A stretch of DNA of 64,000 nt. It comes from Dysidea avara (lineage: Eukaryota > Porifera > Demospongiae > Dictyoceratida > Dysideidae). The position numbers and the translations under genes are program-made. A model generated the notes under the pieces. It searched no databases. It was not told the DNA's origin and saw only the letters and a list, made by a program, of their open reading frames with translations. Below, piece by piece: positions 48,590 through 59,409 of the stretch (the stretch's first letter is position 1; every line of letters begins with the position of its first letter). The DNA is taken from contig NC_089280.1 in the NCBI RefSeq assembly GCF_963678975.1, positions 14,211,280 to 14,275,279 of the forward strand, given 5' to 3'.

Positions 48590-49099
48590 CATCAATATAA
48601 CAGCATGTCAAGAACACTGTTACTGTCAAGAACACTGTTACTGTCAGTAACATTTACATTGGTATATAAAGGACAGTTTCTGAGGTATCATAACAGACTA
48701 TAAACCAAAATTGCAGGTTGATAGACTAATTCTTTAAATAAAATGTTACCTCTGAAAAATGACAACCTCTATATAACAGTATGGTCACAAAGTGTCCACT
48801 AGAAGTATCATCTGCATATTTCACCACAACTATGTAAACTTGCTGTGTATTCACAGTAGTATAGGCTAAATGTAGCAAAACAAAACAAAATATCTGATTG
48901 TACATATGTGAGTGTGGGTGTGTGTGTGCATGTGTGTGTATGTGATAACACTGGAAAACAGCAGTCATGTATTGTAGCCTCAGATTTTCTATTGGTAGGG
49001 ACTATACAGTACATTTGATAAATTTCTAATTTGAAGATTAAGATTCCACCCGAAGCCATTTATTGATGTGAAAAGGATGCTTATAAGATACTATGAGTT

Positions 49100-49370
49100 T
49101 GCACATGAAAGATCACGACAACCTTTAGAAATTTGCAGGGGATATGGTATGGGATGCTGCTGTCAATGCTAAGGGATGCTGCTGTCAATGCTAAGGAGCT
49201 AGGATTTACTTCACAAAGGACTTTCATTCATTGATTAGGTTCAATATGCACTTCTGCAGGAATGTCAATGAAGTCTTTGCAGACATTCTACTAGGCTGTA
49301 GTAAGCCAAGTAAAAAAGTTTTGACTACTTTTCTGGACATGGGGAAACTAGGCAAATCTGATGTCAAACT
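49100..49370 (+). pseudogene. Decayed paralogue of the exon at 53960
   Basis: The stretch reading FNMHFC..NEVFADILLGCSKP and TFLDMGKLG (about 49228-49350) parallels FYMHYT..NFYAALESILLGCNKP and AFLGRLG at 53.96-54.27 kb. The upstream part holds a 22-bp tandem duplication (GGATGCTGCTGTCAATGCTA, 49153-49196) and no open frame. I read it as a dead copy of the same exon. Confidence 0.5.
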
Positions 49371-49539
49371 GTACTCATAAATTTTAGTATGTAAATGCTA
49401 TAAATACCTGCATTTATGAAACCACTAAACTTTCACATTCGTGTAATCAAAATGGTAAATGTAAAATATTGTATAACATCAACTATACGTACTGTTAAGT
49501 TTAACAATGGAATATATGTATACGTATAATGTACATACG

Positions 49540-49610
49540 TAACAAAAACACATCTTTGACCAGCTTCTGCTTTTCTTTTCATCTTTCATCCAGCAGTGGG
49601 CAGAACGAGC
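49540..49610 (-). CDS. Possible terminal exon, minus strand
   Basis: On the minus strand a T-rich tract ending TTTATTTACAG precedes GCTCGTTCTGCCCACTGC, giving ARSAHCWMKDEKKS. This resembles the exon at 54560-54667 (ICNGHCMMKDKKEV) at the same distance and orientation from the neighbouring plus-strand exon relic. No domain is recognised and the true end is uncertain. Confidence 0.3.
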
Positions 49611-50318
49611 CTGTAAATAAAAAACAATATATCATGTACATGTATCTGGAAACATAGACATTTTGTGAAATGTGCCTTGTTCCGTATTTATTAGGGATGA
49701 AAAAATTACTCACTAAGGAAATTCACTCAGACAGTAAAGATGCGTGCTTTCTAGAATCCACTCAAATTAGCTCATTATGTCACACGACCATACAAATCCC
49801 CTTCTAGCCTGAGTATTCCTAGGGTTTGCAGGTCGAGACATGGTCGGGGTTTACATTGTCAGTACTTACCCGGTAGGTGGGCAACTATAATTTTCAGTGA
49901 TGCAAATCCCCACCTTGGCCAGGCAATAAGAATGTAAAGCTTCTCTAATTGCAAGTCCTGATTTTGACTTGAAAGGCAAGCCATGCAAATGGTAACCCAG
50001 AACCTTTGCATTATGCAATGTTTCAGAGTCTAACTGTTATGCTTTAATTTATAATACAACAAATACTGTATTGCCTTGAGTTATGCACCTATCAGTGTAA
50101 TCCCCGACTACCACTGATACAGGGTGAGGTGGGGGCAAACAGGCTGTGTGAAATAGTTCACTTGTGAAGGTGGGTTGATATTTCCCTGGTTGAGAATATG
50201 TAGCTGACACAGATAGATAGTCTGGGCATGTGAAACTATGTTGGGTGGAGGTGCATGTGTGTGGAGTATTTTCTGTCCAGCTTTAGACTATAGAACAAGT
50301 GCCCGCAAACAACATATA

Positions 50319-51335
50319 TGTGACCAGATTTGCGAAAAGGGGTCTTCCACACACATCTAATTTACCAAATTTAATGACTCATAACCAGACCTCTTAACTA
50401 TCACAATTTGGTCATGAGACGCACGATTTCAGCCTTCATATCACGACCACTTGTTGATCTCACGATTTCCAATAAAATTTTCTAAGGCACACTAAATCTC
50501 CTTGATTTAAGCCCCAAAAGGTATCACGTGATCAGTTAATTAGAATAGTGGGGCGCCTCTGTATTTTGAGCTGAAAATTTTGGCGGTTTCCCATACTTTT
50601 GAATATGTCACGATCAAGTCACTTTGCTGCCAAACTCAATGAACTGAGCCCTATTTAAAGGTGAAATCCTTTGAGAAAAGACTCAGCACACTGAAGAATT
50701 AGGTGAAATCCTACCAGTTGTGTTATTACAAATGTTTATTGCTTAATTTCGGTTGTTGTGAGGTGTACTTGTGTGGAAAATCTGTGCTGAACACTAAATC
50801 CACAGCTGGATACTGATTACTCAAGAAATGGATGGTGATTTCAACAATGAATCACTGGTGAACCAGTACATCAGCTGAGTTGAAAGACTGATATCACGTG
50901 ATTCAACGATGGAGCAAAATAGTAGGTTCTTCTCATATAGTAGGCTACACTATAGTACAGAGATATTATAAGCTGCGGTAAACAGCAGTACTGCACTCAC
51001 ATAGCTAGCTAGTTGTGCCTTTTAAAACATTTTTTTTGTTAAAACAAATGTAGCTATGTGCATGAGCCCCAGCACAATGATGGTAGGATTCACAGCTGCA
51101 TGGGGATGGGTGGCTGGCTTTCTCACAACCAGATCTGCTTCCAGGTTGAGAGGTCTGTCATAACTTTAGACTGAAAAGGCTATTGATTACAAAATTGGAC
51201 AGTAGTGAGCACTAACATAGTTTAATGGTTGGACAAATTTTCAAGTTAATACATTCCTTGAGCAGTGAGTTATGGACTTCTGAGTTCATAGAATTGGATG
51301 TGTGTGGAAGACCCCTTTTCATAAATCCAGTCACA
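50319..51335. mobile_element. 1-kb inverted-repeat element, TA target
   Basis: Imperfect inverted ends of about 40 bp (TGTGACCAGATTTGCGAAAA on the left; the right end mirrors TGTGACTGGATTTATGAAAA), both followed inward by GGGGTCTTCCACACAC. TA flanks each side, as for Tc1/mariner-like elements. The interior has no transposase and no long open frame. Confidence 0.7.
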
Positions 51336-53959
51336 TACCGAGTAACCATTAATTATCTATGAAGGAACACACCTAACACTCACACTTAAGTTTCATGATG
51401 ATTCTGTATAAGGCCACCCCATGTAGTTTCCCATCATCCGTCCAGCATCGTGTCTGGGCTCCACATATGTCCCAAAGTCAGCAATTGCGCCCTGAACTAT
51501 TAGAATAGTAAAGTTGTACGAAAGTATTAGAATACTCATACAGGATCCATCTATCAACAGATTAATGAATCTCTAGACGTAGACTCGTATGAACCGAGAA
51601 GTTTATTACCATCACTAAACTGGCAAACGTGAGTTACGTGTGCAGTTTGCTCAGTAACTTACATAGCACGGTAAATGTAACTGTATCATCCCAGGACTGG
51701 GCAGAGTTTGCCTCTCTGCCCACTGTTTAAGTGTTTATTTATATTATTATCATTGTCAAAACTGTATCGTTGCCATTTCTAAGCTTTATAGTTAACACAT
51801 TGATTCGAGACAATATAAAGTCAACTCATAAACTGTTGCATGGTATGACTGATCATTTTTTTCTCGGGCTAAATGGACTGTGGCACGTGCGGTGCCAGCA
51901 GCTGATCGAAGAGCGAACTTGTACATGTACCTGAAAGCCCATCCTTGGAGAGACATCATCTGATCAGCAAAATAAATACCTGTGGATGTTTTTCAGTATT
52001 AGCTCCCACTGTTTATCCGCTGAAACTTATAACAGCCCATTGCTTTTCAACTCCTTCTAGACAACAAAATCCATTTAACAGAGCCCGGTTGGGGGTAATG
52101 CATTACGTTATATTACTTTCTGCAGTAATTATGTATGTGCTGCATGACAAAGCAATGAGTAATGTAATTTATAATGGACATTACATCCGGAAATTGTAAT
52201 TCATTACTTCTAATGTACGTTGTATCCAGCACATGATTGATTACATTTGGGCCTGACAACACTGATATAGTGTATGGGGAGTGTCCTTCTATAACAAAGA
52301 AGTTTTTATGGCTGAACTATACCAGAGAAAGTGTGGCTCATTGGTGTCACTTGTAGTTATAGGTGTCAGAAGGTTGCACTTAGTTTAAAGCTTATAGTGA
52401 ACAAGTGTATAATGTGTAATAATAGTTACTGAGTGGACCCGTTTACAAATTACAACTACTATAGTATGTTCACGTTGAGCTGAACCCTCAAAAACATTTA
52501 ATAACTCATGGATGCAATTACACACGATCTTGAAATTTGGCTCATTTGTAGTACTGCTTGACCCGCTAAAAATATTTCAAAATCTTGTTGTTCAAATGTT
52601 AGACATAATATTTACAGTCAATCAAAATTTTCACAATACATTTCCTATGGGGAAGCCATATAAGTACAGTGTCCAATACAGCCCTTTCCCGAACTTGTAA
52701 TGGAGCCAAACCGTACGTGTCTGTTGTTGACACCTTTGCTGTTACCAATAATCATCTAGTTGGCTGAAATGTTAACTCTGTTGAGAAAAAATCCACTTTT
52801 AATTTTTAGGCGTTTTTCAGGATTCAGCTCAACGTGAACATACTATAGTTGTAGCCCTCAGAGTAATGACTTTTTCTGAGAGTAAACTTTACTATAATGT
52901 GTTCTATTGTTGTTGTCATAGTTGTTGTATATACGTATAATATTTTGAATATGTGTGTTCACAACTAGTCAAATACATGATATTTCAAGCAGATCATTGT
53001 TTTGCGTTGCATTCCATAGGGCTTTGATACTGCCAACGAATGATAAGTGCTGAGTGTTTGTTGTCGCCGAACTGTTATTTCAGATGTACCAAGGACTTCA
53101 TAGCCATGAAAATGATGATGATACATGACTGTATGCAAAGCTGATGTAACAAATAATACTTCTTCACATGTTACGATGATCTCCATTATCTTCCCAAAGG
53201 ACGGTAAGTTATTATCAAATTCAAGTATAACAGCCATATCTTTGTGATATATCTTACTCCATCAGTTGTAATTTTGGTATTTCTGTAAAAACATGTACGT
53301 ACATGTCTAGTGAGTTTGTGAAACAGTATTAATCAGTTTTGCCTTTCCTTTACTATGTACAGTATGCCTTAGCAATACAGTCTCACATAGCCAGGTCACT
53401 GTACTTTTCTTTTGTGTGTGGATAGGAAAAATGGGACTAAACCTATAGCGGACTAATTGTATATTATAGTTGTATATTGGGATGGGGTGCATTATATAGA
53501 CATACTAGAATATCTATAGACTTGAAATGTTGTACAACAAAACTAAATGGTTGTCTTTGGTTTTCCAGAATTTAGTTAGGCTTATTGTTGATCCAGAGTG
53601 CTAATAAGGAACTATGAGTTGCAACCCACAGCTGAACAAATAGCTGGCCCTTTACAAGCAGCTAAGCCTTCAAAGCTGCTTTTAATATAGAAATGTAATA
53701 AAACAAGATTGTTAATTTTTTTCTTTTATATGACCATGGCAAATTATTTGATTGGTGGCATACTAGTTGATGTAAGTCAAATTATATACACAAGCAATAA
53801 TACTGCATGTGATGACATACAATCAAGATTTTTGGAGTTTTAATTAATACTTAGAGCACATGTCTTACAACAAATACATTAGAATGCATTCCCTCAGTAT
53901 TTTGTGTGTGCATAAGTACGCTAGACCAACTTATTGACATTTTTTGTTGCATTTGAAAG

Positions 53960-54268
53960 GATGGAAGCACAGAAGATGTAGTAAAACAGTTGCCCATGGC
54001 ACAACCATGTATTGTTGTAAAGAGGGATGAGGAGAACAAACTACAGCCCGCTCTTGTGGCTGAGAGATCAATTCTTTGTGTGGTGCCACCAGAGCTGACT
54101 GCCATCCATCTATTGGGTGCATTTTACATATTTTATATGCACTACACAGAGGGCTGCAGCAACTTCTACGCAGCCCTTGAATCCATTCTCCTTGGCTGCA
54201 ATAAACCAGGTAGAAAGACTCGTTTGGCTGCTTTTCTGGGGAGACTAGGGTACTCCAATGAAGAATGA
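53960..54268 (+). CDS. Probable terminal exon, SAMD3-like C-terminal region
   Basis: An open stretch of about 102 residues begins just after AG (53958-53959) behind a T-rich tract, and ends in TGA at 54266-54268. It contains VAERSILCVVPP, AIHLLGAFYIFYMHYTEGC and ESILLGCNKPGRKTRLAAFL. The pattern of an aromatic-rich helix (FYIFYMHY), then a leucine-rich helix and a Lys/Arg stretch, resembles the C-terminus of SAMD3-like proteins common in sponges and cnidarians. That is family resemblance from memory, not a search. Upstream exons were not found. It lies inside the 11-kb element, with a decayed paralogue at 49100-49370, so it may be cargo of that element. The frame is intact. Confidence 0.5.
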   Translation, partial: DGSTEDVVKQLPMAQPCIVVKRDEENKLQPALVAERSILCVVPPELTAIHLLGAFYIFYMHYTEGCSNFYAALESILLGCNKPGRKTRLAAFLGRLGYSNEE

Positions 54269-54559
54269 TACTAAACTCTATAAACAAACATGCAGTACTG
54301 TGTACTCATGGCAATGCTCATATTGTGTGTATGTACTCATAGCATACTTATATGCACTCTCATAGCGTATTCATTTACATGTACTTTCATAGTGTATTCA
54401 TATTAGTAATAATGTACAGTACTCATGTAAACTTCATACTAACGTATTCTAAGGAATATACAGTATTTTATGCTACATAGTATATACTACGTAAATAAAC
54501 CACATACAGTCTAGAATTATAGTACCTTAACATCTAAGATAATAATACCGAGTATCTAG

Positions 54560-54667
54560 TTATGTTTTTAAATGCAACGTAGCCAAGCTGAAGACACATC
54601 CTTTGCCAGCTTCTTTCCAAGTTACAACTTCTTTTTTATCTTTCATCATGCAGTGGCCATTACAGAT
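54560..54667 (-). CDS. Possible terminal exon, minus strand (paralogue of 49540-49610)
   Basis: On the minus strand TTTTCTATTGCAG is a good acceptor, followed by 35 codons and a TAA (54560-54562). The peptide starts ICNGHCMMKDKKEVVTWKEA and contains GKGCVFSL. No domain is recognised. It lies 290 bases beyond the plus-strand exon at 53960-54268, the same layout as the decayed pair at 49.1-49.6 kb, so the two genes were duplicated together. Confidence 0.4.
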   Translation of the reverse strand: MCNGHCMMKDKKEVVTWKEAGKGCVFSLATLHLKT

Positions 54668-55504
54668 CTGCAATAGAAAACAATACTTAAAACTGAAAAG
54701 ATATAATGAAATAATAACAAATATTTTGTGACTGCATATGTGATTGGCTGAGCAAAGACCGGTTATTTTCGCCCATTCCTTGGATTCTATTTTATTGCTT
54801 CTCCGTTATCTATAGTAACAAAAGGAGTGGACAAAGAAGAAGACCATTCCAACAATGAAGTGACCATGGTAAACTTAATTTTTACCGCATCACCCATAAC
54901 TCACATGGCTTCTGATGTATATACATGAAATAAAGATTGTCTTACTCCCCATGAAAAGGCAAATATGATGGTTTATATAGGTTTTATTGATTCGTACTTT
55001 GTTTCAGTACATAAAAACTAAAACATGCATAATTTTTTACGTAGCATGCATATTTTTATACTCAGTACCTTTAAACCATACAAAAACAGCTGGTTTTCGC
55101 TCACTATTATAACTGTGGATAATTGACTCTGCTATATCTGATTACTACAGTTCCATTAGCTACAGTATTAAGTAACTCTTGGTACCTCCGAGTTTACCCT
55201 TAAAGCTTCTGAGAAAGCTGGTACATGTCTCAGTGACACTATCATTTGGCAGTGTTTCATGTAGGGCTGGTGGTGAGAGTATTCACGGCAGCAGGCAATC
55301 ATATGCATGATTCAATTTGTGAATGGTTATCGCTATCATACAGAAGCGATCATGGAATTGAATTGAATAAAAGCCGATAACATATAACAGGTTTAGCATC
55401 ATCCTGTTTCTTGCAGTATTGAAATGTTAAATATTTGCTCAGCACTTGCATTTACTGGAAGTGATACAATACAGACTGGAAATACGGCTGGTCAAATATA
55501 AACA

Positions 55505-55720
55505 CAGGGGCAGATCCAGGGAGTTCAAAGGGTTCCATGGAACCTCATTCTGGAAATTCCCCATGCTAAATCTGCCATTGCCTTGGTTCCATTCCAAGAT
55601 GCCAAAATGCTCCAAATGGCTCTCTATAAATTCTCTCTTGAAAAGCACCCTAGTGATATGACTATGGTTGACAGTCTCACAGTAAACAATGAAGGTACAA
55701 GATACTCTAATAGAGCATAC
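55505..55720. mobile_element. hAT-like MITE fragment
   Basis: Begins CAGGGGCAGATCCAGGG, matching the ends of the element at 14700-15023, and closes near GATACTCTAATAGAGCAT, the reverse of the TATTAGAGTATC phrase in that family. The right end is not clear. Confidence 0.45.
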
Positions 55721-55739
55721 CAATACTACAAGAACAATG

Positions 55740-57035
55740 GCTGGTCTCCGTAGTCAAGCGATGAATAGATGTTTGGTTCCCCTTTTGCATTGGTCCCATC
55801 AGCAGCATATGGATAATATAGTAATTGTTTAAACAGAACGACTTCTGAATTTATTTCTTGAGGCCGCACAATGTAAAAATGTAAGGATTCCACCCACACC
55901 CTACTAGAAAGAGTACTACCCTGACAGCACCCACTCCTTCACAAAAAGAGGAAGGGTCTGGTCACTCTCACTATAGCATTACAGAGTTGTAACTATGGAA
56001 TATAATTAAACAATGAGATCACAATGGCAGCAAGAATGGCATGTTTAACAACCATACAAAGTATAAGTATATATAGGTTAAACAAACTTAACCAAAAAGC
56101 ACAACCAAAAAAATATTTTCATATTGATTAGGCATCACGAGTACATCAGCTCCAACTACATGGCCCTCTACCTCCATCTTTTGTTCTTTTAAAGAACACC
56201 CTATTGTTGACTACAAGCAGCCATTACATCTTCACAAAACATATTACATAATTCCAAGAGCTATTATTAACTCTTGATAATTCTATAGTATCAATGCATG
56301 GTAACTTAAAAAAAAATTGTGAATACCAACAACATAATCTGATTGGCACAGCCTGCTTTCTGTAACATGCTACTGATTTGAATGCTAGAGTAACCGGACC
56401 AGGATGGGCACTGGCACATTATACAGTAACTGAATTAAAATAACTTGACCAGAAATGAAAATCTTCCAAAGTCGAGGCTTCATATTCTGGGAATGGCATT
56501 ACAAGACCAGTGAGCTCTTTAGGATGTCTTCGGAGTGAGCTCCATAAAAGGTTATCACAAAATGATCTCAGTAGTATTTCTGACCCTTTAAAGAACTCTT
56601 AGATAACAAGGGAAGAACAAAAATTTTGGTCTCAACAGTTATGGTTAATACATTTTTTTACCTCTGAAAGAGGAAAACCTGCAAAAAATGGATAAAAATT
56701 CTGGGTCCCAAAATAGCACATGAATAAATAGTACATGAAATCAGTCAATAGTGAGGACAAACCTATCCATAAATATTGAGGTCTGGCTGACATTGACCAC
56801 AGTTGCAGGTCGCACAGTGGACTGGCAGCTAGTATCCTAATTAATGCCTGCACATCCACAAACTTTGGCACAGTCGCAATGTGTCATTGGGTTCAGAAAA
56901 GAAAAGAATGCCATAAATTCATTTTCCAGGTCAGTAGTCTGGCCATGCAAGTATATATATAGATATATATATATAATAATAATAATAATAGTGAGAGACT
57001 ATTGACCCCGGGCCATCAATAAATAATGTCAGTAG
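55740..57035. other. No recognisable gene inside the 11-kb element
   Basis: AT-rich sequence with short open frames only. A run of ATATATATAT followed by six TAA units lies at about 56950-56990. Confidence 0.45.
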
Positions 57036-57039
57036 CATA

Positions 57040-57295
57040 TAGACCCTTTGCAGGTGAGCTGCTGCCATAGCAACATTCACCATTTTGGAGTACAACCTGA
57101 TTTGCAACCCTGATAGCATAGGGGAGAGCGTACGTTTAACCTACATGGTCAACCTTTGCAGTGGAATGCAGGAGAAGCAGCCCTAGGTATTGTTTTACTC
57201 TTATGAAAAGCAATGCTATCAGGTTTGCAAAACTGGTTGTACTCCAAGATGGCGGATGCTGCTATAGCAGCAGCAGCTCACCTGCGAAGGGTCTA
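57040..57295. mobile_element. Palindromic MITE, TA target
   Basis: The arms starting TAGACCCTTTGCAGGTGAGC and ending with the mirror of TAGACCCTTCGCAGGTGAGC are about 60 bp and nearly perfect, including ATTTTGGAGTACAAC / GTTGTACTCCAAGAT. TA flanks both sides. No coding capacity. Confidence 0.78.
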
Positions 57296-57680
57296 TAGCC
57301 ATACCAGGGATGGCGATGACCAGGGTTAGAGCCCTGATAATCAGTCAAAGTACCGGTAATTTGTCAGTTTAAAGTGCTATTAGCCCTGGTAATAACATCT
57401 TAAAACCTTCGTAATTATGAAAGGCTGGCCATAGACAGTATATTGTACGTAGAATATACTATCTATGGGCTGGCTAACGCCGATTAATTCAAATGTGTGT
57501 TTACAGTTACAGCTTGTTTACTTACGATTTTAACCAGACTAATCAGGAACGGTTGATTACAGACGATAAACACTATAGATCTTCAGATATAGAGTGCATA
57601 GCACTAAGCAGTAGCACCAGAGGTAGCACCTCGAGTAGCATCATGTCAAGGAAACTCTAAATAATGCCACATATAATTGA

Positions 57681-57688
57681 TGACGTCA
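57681..57688. promoter_or_regulatory. Perfect CRE (TGACGTCA)
   Basis: Lies in the 12-bp palindrome GATGACGTCATC, upstream of a moderately GC-rich stretch (57780-58060) with a strong splice donor at 57935. It is plausibly part of a promoter for the transcript described next. Confidence 0.5.
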
Positions 57689-57719
57689 TCTACTTGGTAA
57701 CATCGTTGCTCACTTAGTT

Positions 57720-58591
57720 ACGTGCTGTAGAAGTCGTGTAAGTGGAAGACTAATAATTGTTCTTTTACTTCTGTTTTCTATTGACTAGAGACTGTTTCGT
57801 AACTGTGACGTGCGGTCAGGTGGCCGCAGAGTGGTCTCCCGAGTCAACTGAGTAGGCTAGGCAGCTTAGCACTGCGTACCTCTCGGCGTACCTAGTAGCT
57901 GTTGCATTTAGCAAGTGGTTAACAATTCAGAAAAGTAAGTCTTAAATTGTAATTATTTGTTTTACACTTTTGCACACGTAGACTACCCCAGCCAGCAAAG
58001 TTGGCTGCCCGCCAATTTCCCGGCGCCGGCACTGTAGTACCAGAGCCGAGAGGTGATGAAGTTTGGGGCTTTCATTTTAATATACCATAAGGTATAGCAC
58101 ATAGTAACTGAATTGAGTGATGGAGTACTGACACTTATGGTGTGACTGGCGGTTGCTTACAAACTGGATTGTGTACGCTGACGTATTTTAGCTTTCTGAC
58201 ATATCTGAGCTTCACATTTTTACCACTACTAGCTAATCACTTTTTTTTGTTTTCTGTATGTATGCATGTTTGTCAGTTTTGTTCTTGTATTTACCTTGCC
58301 GTGCCCACGCAGATCTTTTACTACGATCTGATTGTGGTTGCACGAGACTGAGCTAGGTCGCACATACTGTAAGTTAACTCTACTTATTGTGTTTTCTCAT
58401 TTATAATAATGATGGTTCTCTCTCCATGCAGTAGCCGATTGATATTCATTGCAGTGGTGTATACCTGTGGGGTACTGCTGTGTGTCTGCAAGTGTTTAAG
58501 GTTTGTAGCTTTAAACAACCATTCTGCAGTTAAAATGTTGGTTGGCAGTTTAGGTAATAATGACTTTCCATTGGTAGCAGTATTAAACAGG
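57720..58591 (+). other. Candidate spliced transcript, coding status unclear
   Basis: After the CRE, a GC-rich stretch ends at AATTCAGAAAAGTAAGT, an excellent donor near 57935. A pyrimidine-rich acceptor (CTCTCTCCATGCAG) lies at about 58433, and the open stretch from ATG 58409 to a donor (AACAG|GTAAATG, near 58591) encodes up to 61 residues with one hydrophobic segment (RLIFIAVVYTCGVLLCVC). If the acceptor at 58433 is used, that ATG is in the intron. So this could be a short membrane protein, a 5' leader, or a non-coding RNA. No protein family is recognised. Confidence 0.3.
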
Positions 58592-59120
58592 TAAATGCTT
58601 TAGCTTATTACATTGGAGATTGTTTACGATCTTTGTTTCTTGATATAGCGAATACTGCAAGACTAGCAAATGAAACAATTTGCTACCACTATACTGTGGT
58701 TACTAATAGGAACTGATCTAACATATCAGATGGTTATACCATGCACCCATCCCTTACGCACAGTTGTGCAATAGTTGGTAAGTGCATATATGTTTATCTC
58801 ATATTACATATCAACAATTATTTTATCACAGCATAAATCATGTACATCTGCTCTATTGTAGCTATGCTGGTAAGATTTATTTAGCTACCATAGTTTGTAT
58901 TATATTGTTATATCTTGCAGTTCAATGAGAAAACTTGCAATATACACTGCACAGTATCTGATGCATCTTTGCTGCTGCAGAATCTTCTCACAAGAAATTT
59001 CTGGACTAACATGTATGCACCTATACAAAAAAACTGACATTTTGTATACATGTATTTTTACTTGTATGCAGTATTATTTTTAATGGAATTCTATGGTGCA
59101 TGAATGCATAAACTGGATGC
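58592..59120. other. AT-rich sequence with possible splice sites
   Basis: Possible acceptors (TTGATATAG near 58650, ATATCTTGCAG near 58920) exist but no convincing exon follows. Nothing else is seen before the right subterminal array. Confidence 0.4.
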
Positions 59121-59121
59121 A

Positions 59122-59409
59122 AATGCGATGTAGTGAAATCACCGCAAATAAGTAGTGACGTTCACTGTAAAACAGTAGTGAAGTTCACTACTAATGGCAC
59201 TGCAAGTAGTGACGTTCACTACAGTTATTAGTGACGTTCACTACAGTTGGTAGTGACGTTCACTACAATTAGTAGTGACGTTCACTACTTTTTTGTAGTG
59301 ACGTTCACTACAAAAAAGTAGTGAACGTCACTACACAAAAATAGTGAGTATTGTGGCAGAGGTTTCACTACTAATTAGTAGTGACGTTCACTACTTTGTT
59401 TTTACTGTG
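59122..59409. repeat. Right subterminal array and terminal inverted repeat
   Basis: About nine copies of GTAGTGACGTTCACTAC or variants, less regularly spaced than on the left, end in the 33-bp terminal repeat (59377-59409). Two neighbouring copies near 59287-59336 form a larger palindrome across ACTACAAAAAAGTAGT. Confidence 0.88.

Larger units (their letters stand above)
48152..59409. mobile_element. 11.26-kb CACTA-like element with 33-bp TIRs and cargo-like exons
   Basis: The left end (48152-48184) and right end (59377-59409) are perfect 33-bp inverted repeats starting CACAGTAAAAACAAAG. CA flanks both sides (48150-48151, 59410-59411). Left of the insertion the minisatellite stops at CTCTA+CA; right of it CA+GGGTTACTTG resumes, so removal gives a normal repeat unit. 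Just inside both ends lie arrays of a 17-bp near-palindrome (about a dozen on the left, about nine on the right). CAC...GTG ends, a 2-bp duplication and subterminal repeat arrays are the pattern of EnSpm/CACTA elements. The interior holds exon-like sequences on both strands, some in two copies, and nested MITEs, but no transposase I recognise. It is therefore either non-autonomous or too diverged to read. Confidence 0.72.

Noticed and set aside
48152..48595. Left array as an independent short MITE ending near TTTTTACTATA at 48589
   Set aside because: The proposed right end is poor and is not followed by minisatellite, whereas the pairing with 59409 gives a perfect 33-bp TIR and restores the host repeat. 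Kept as the main alternative.
49840..50150. CAGTACTTACCC phrase resembling the 5' end of U1 snRNA
   Set aside because: No convincing Sm site or U1 stem-loops follow; nearby inverted pieces (GTCGGGG/CCCCGAC) suggest an old MITE instead.
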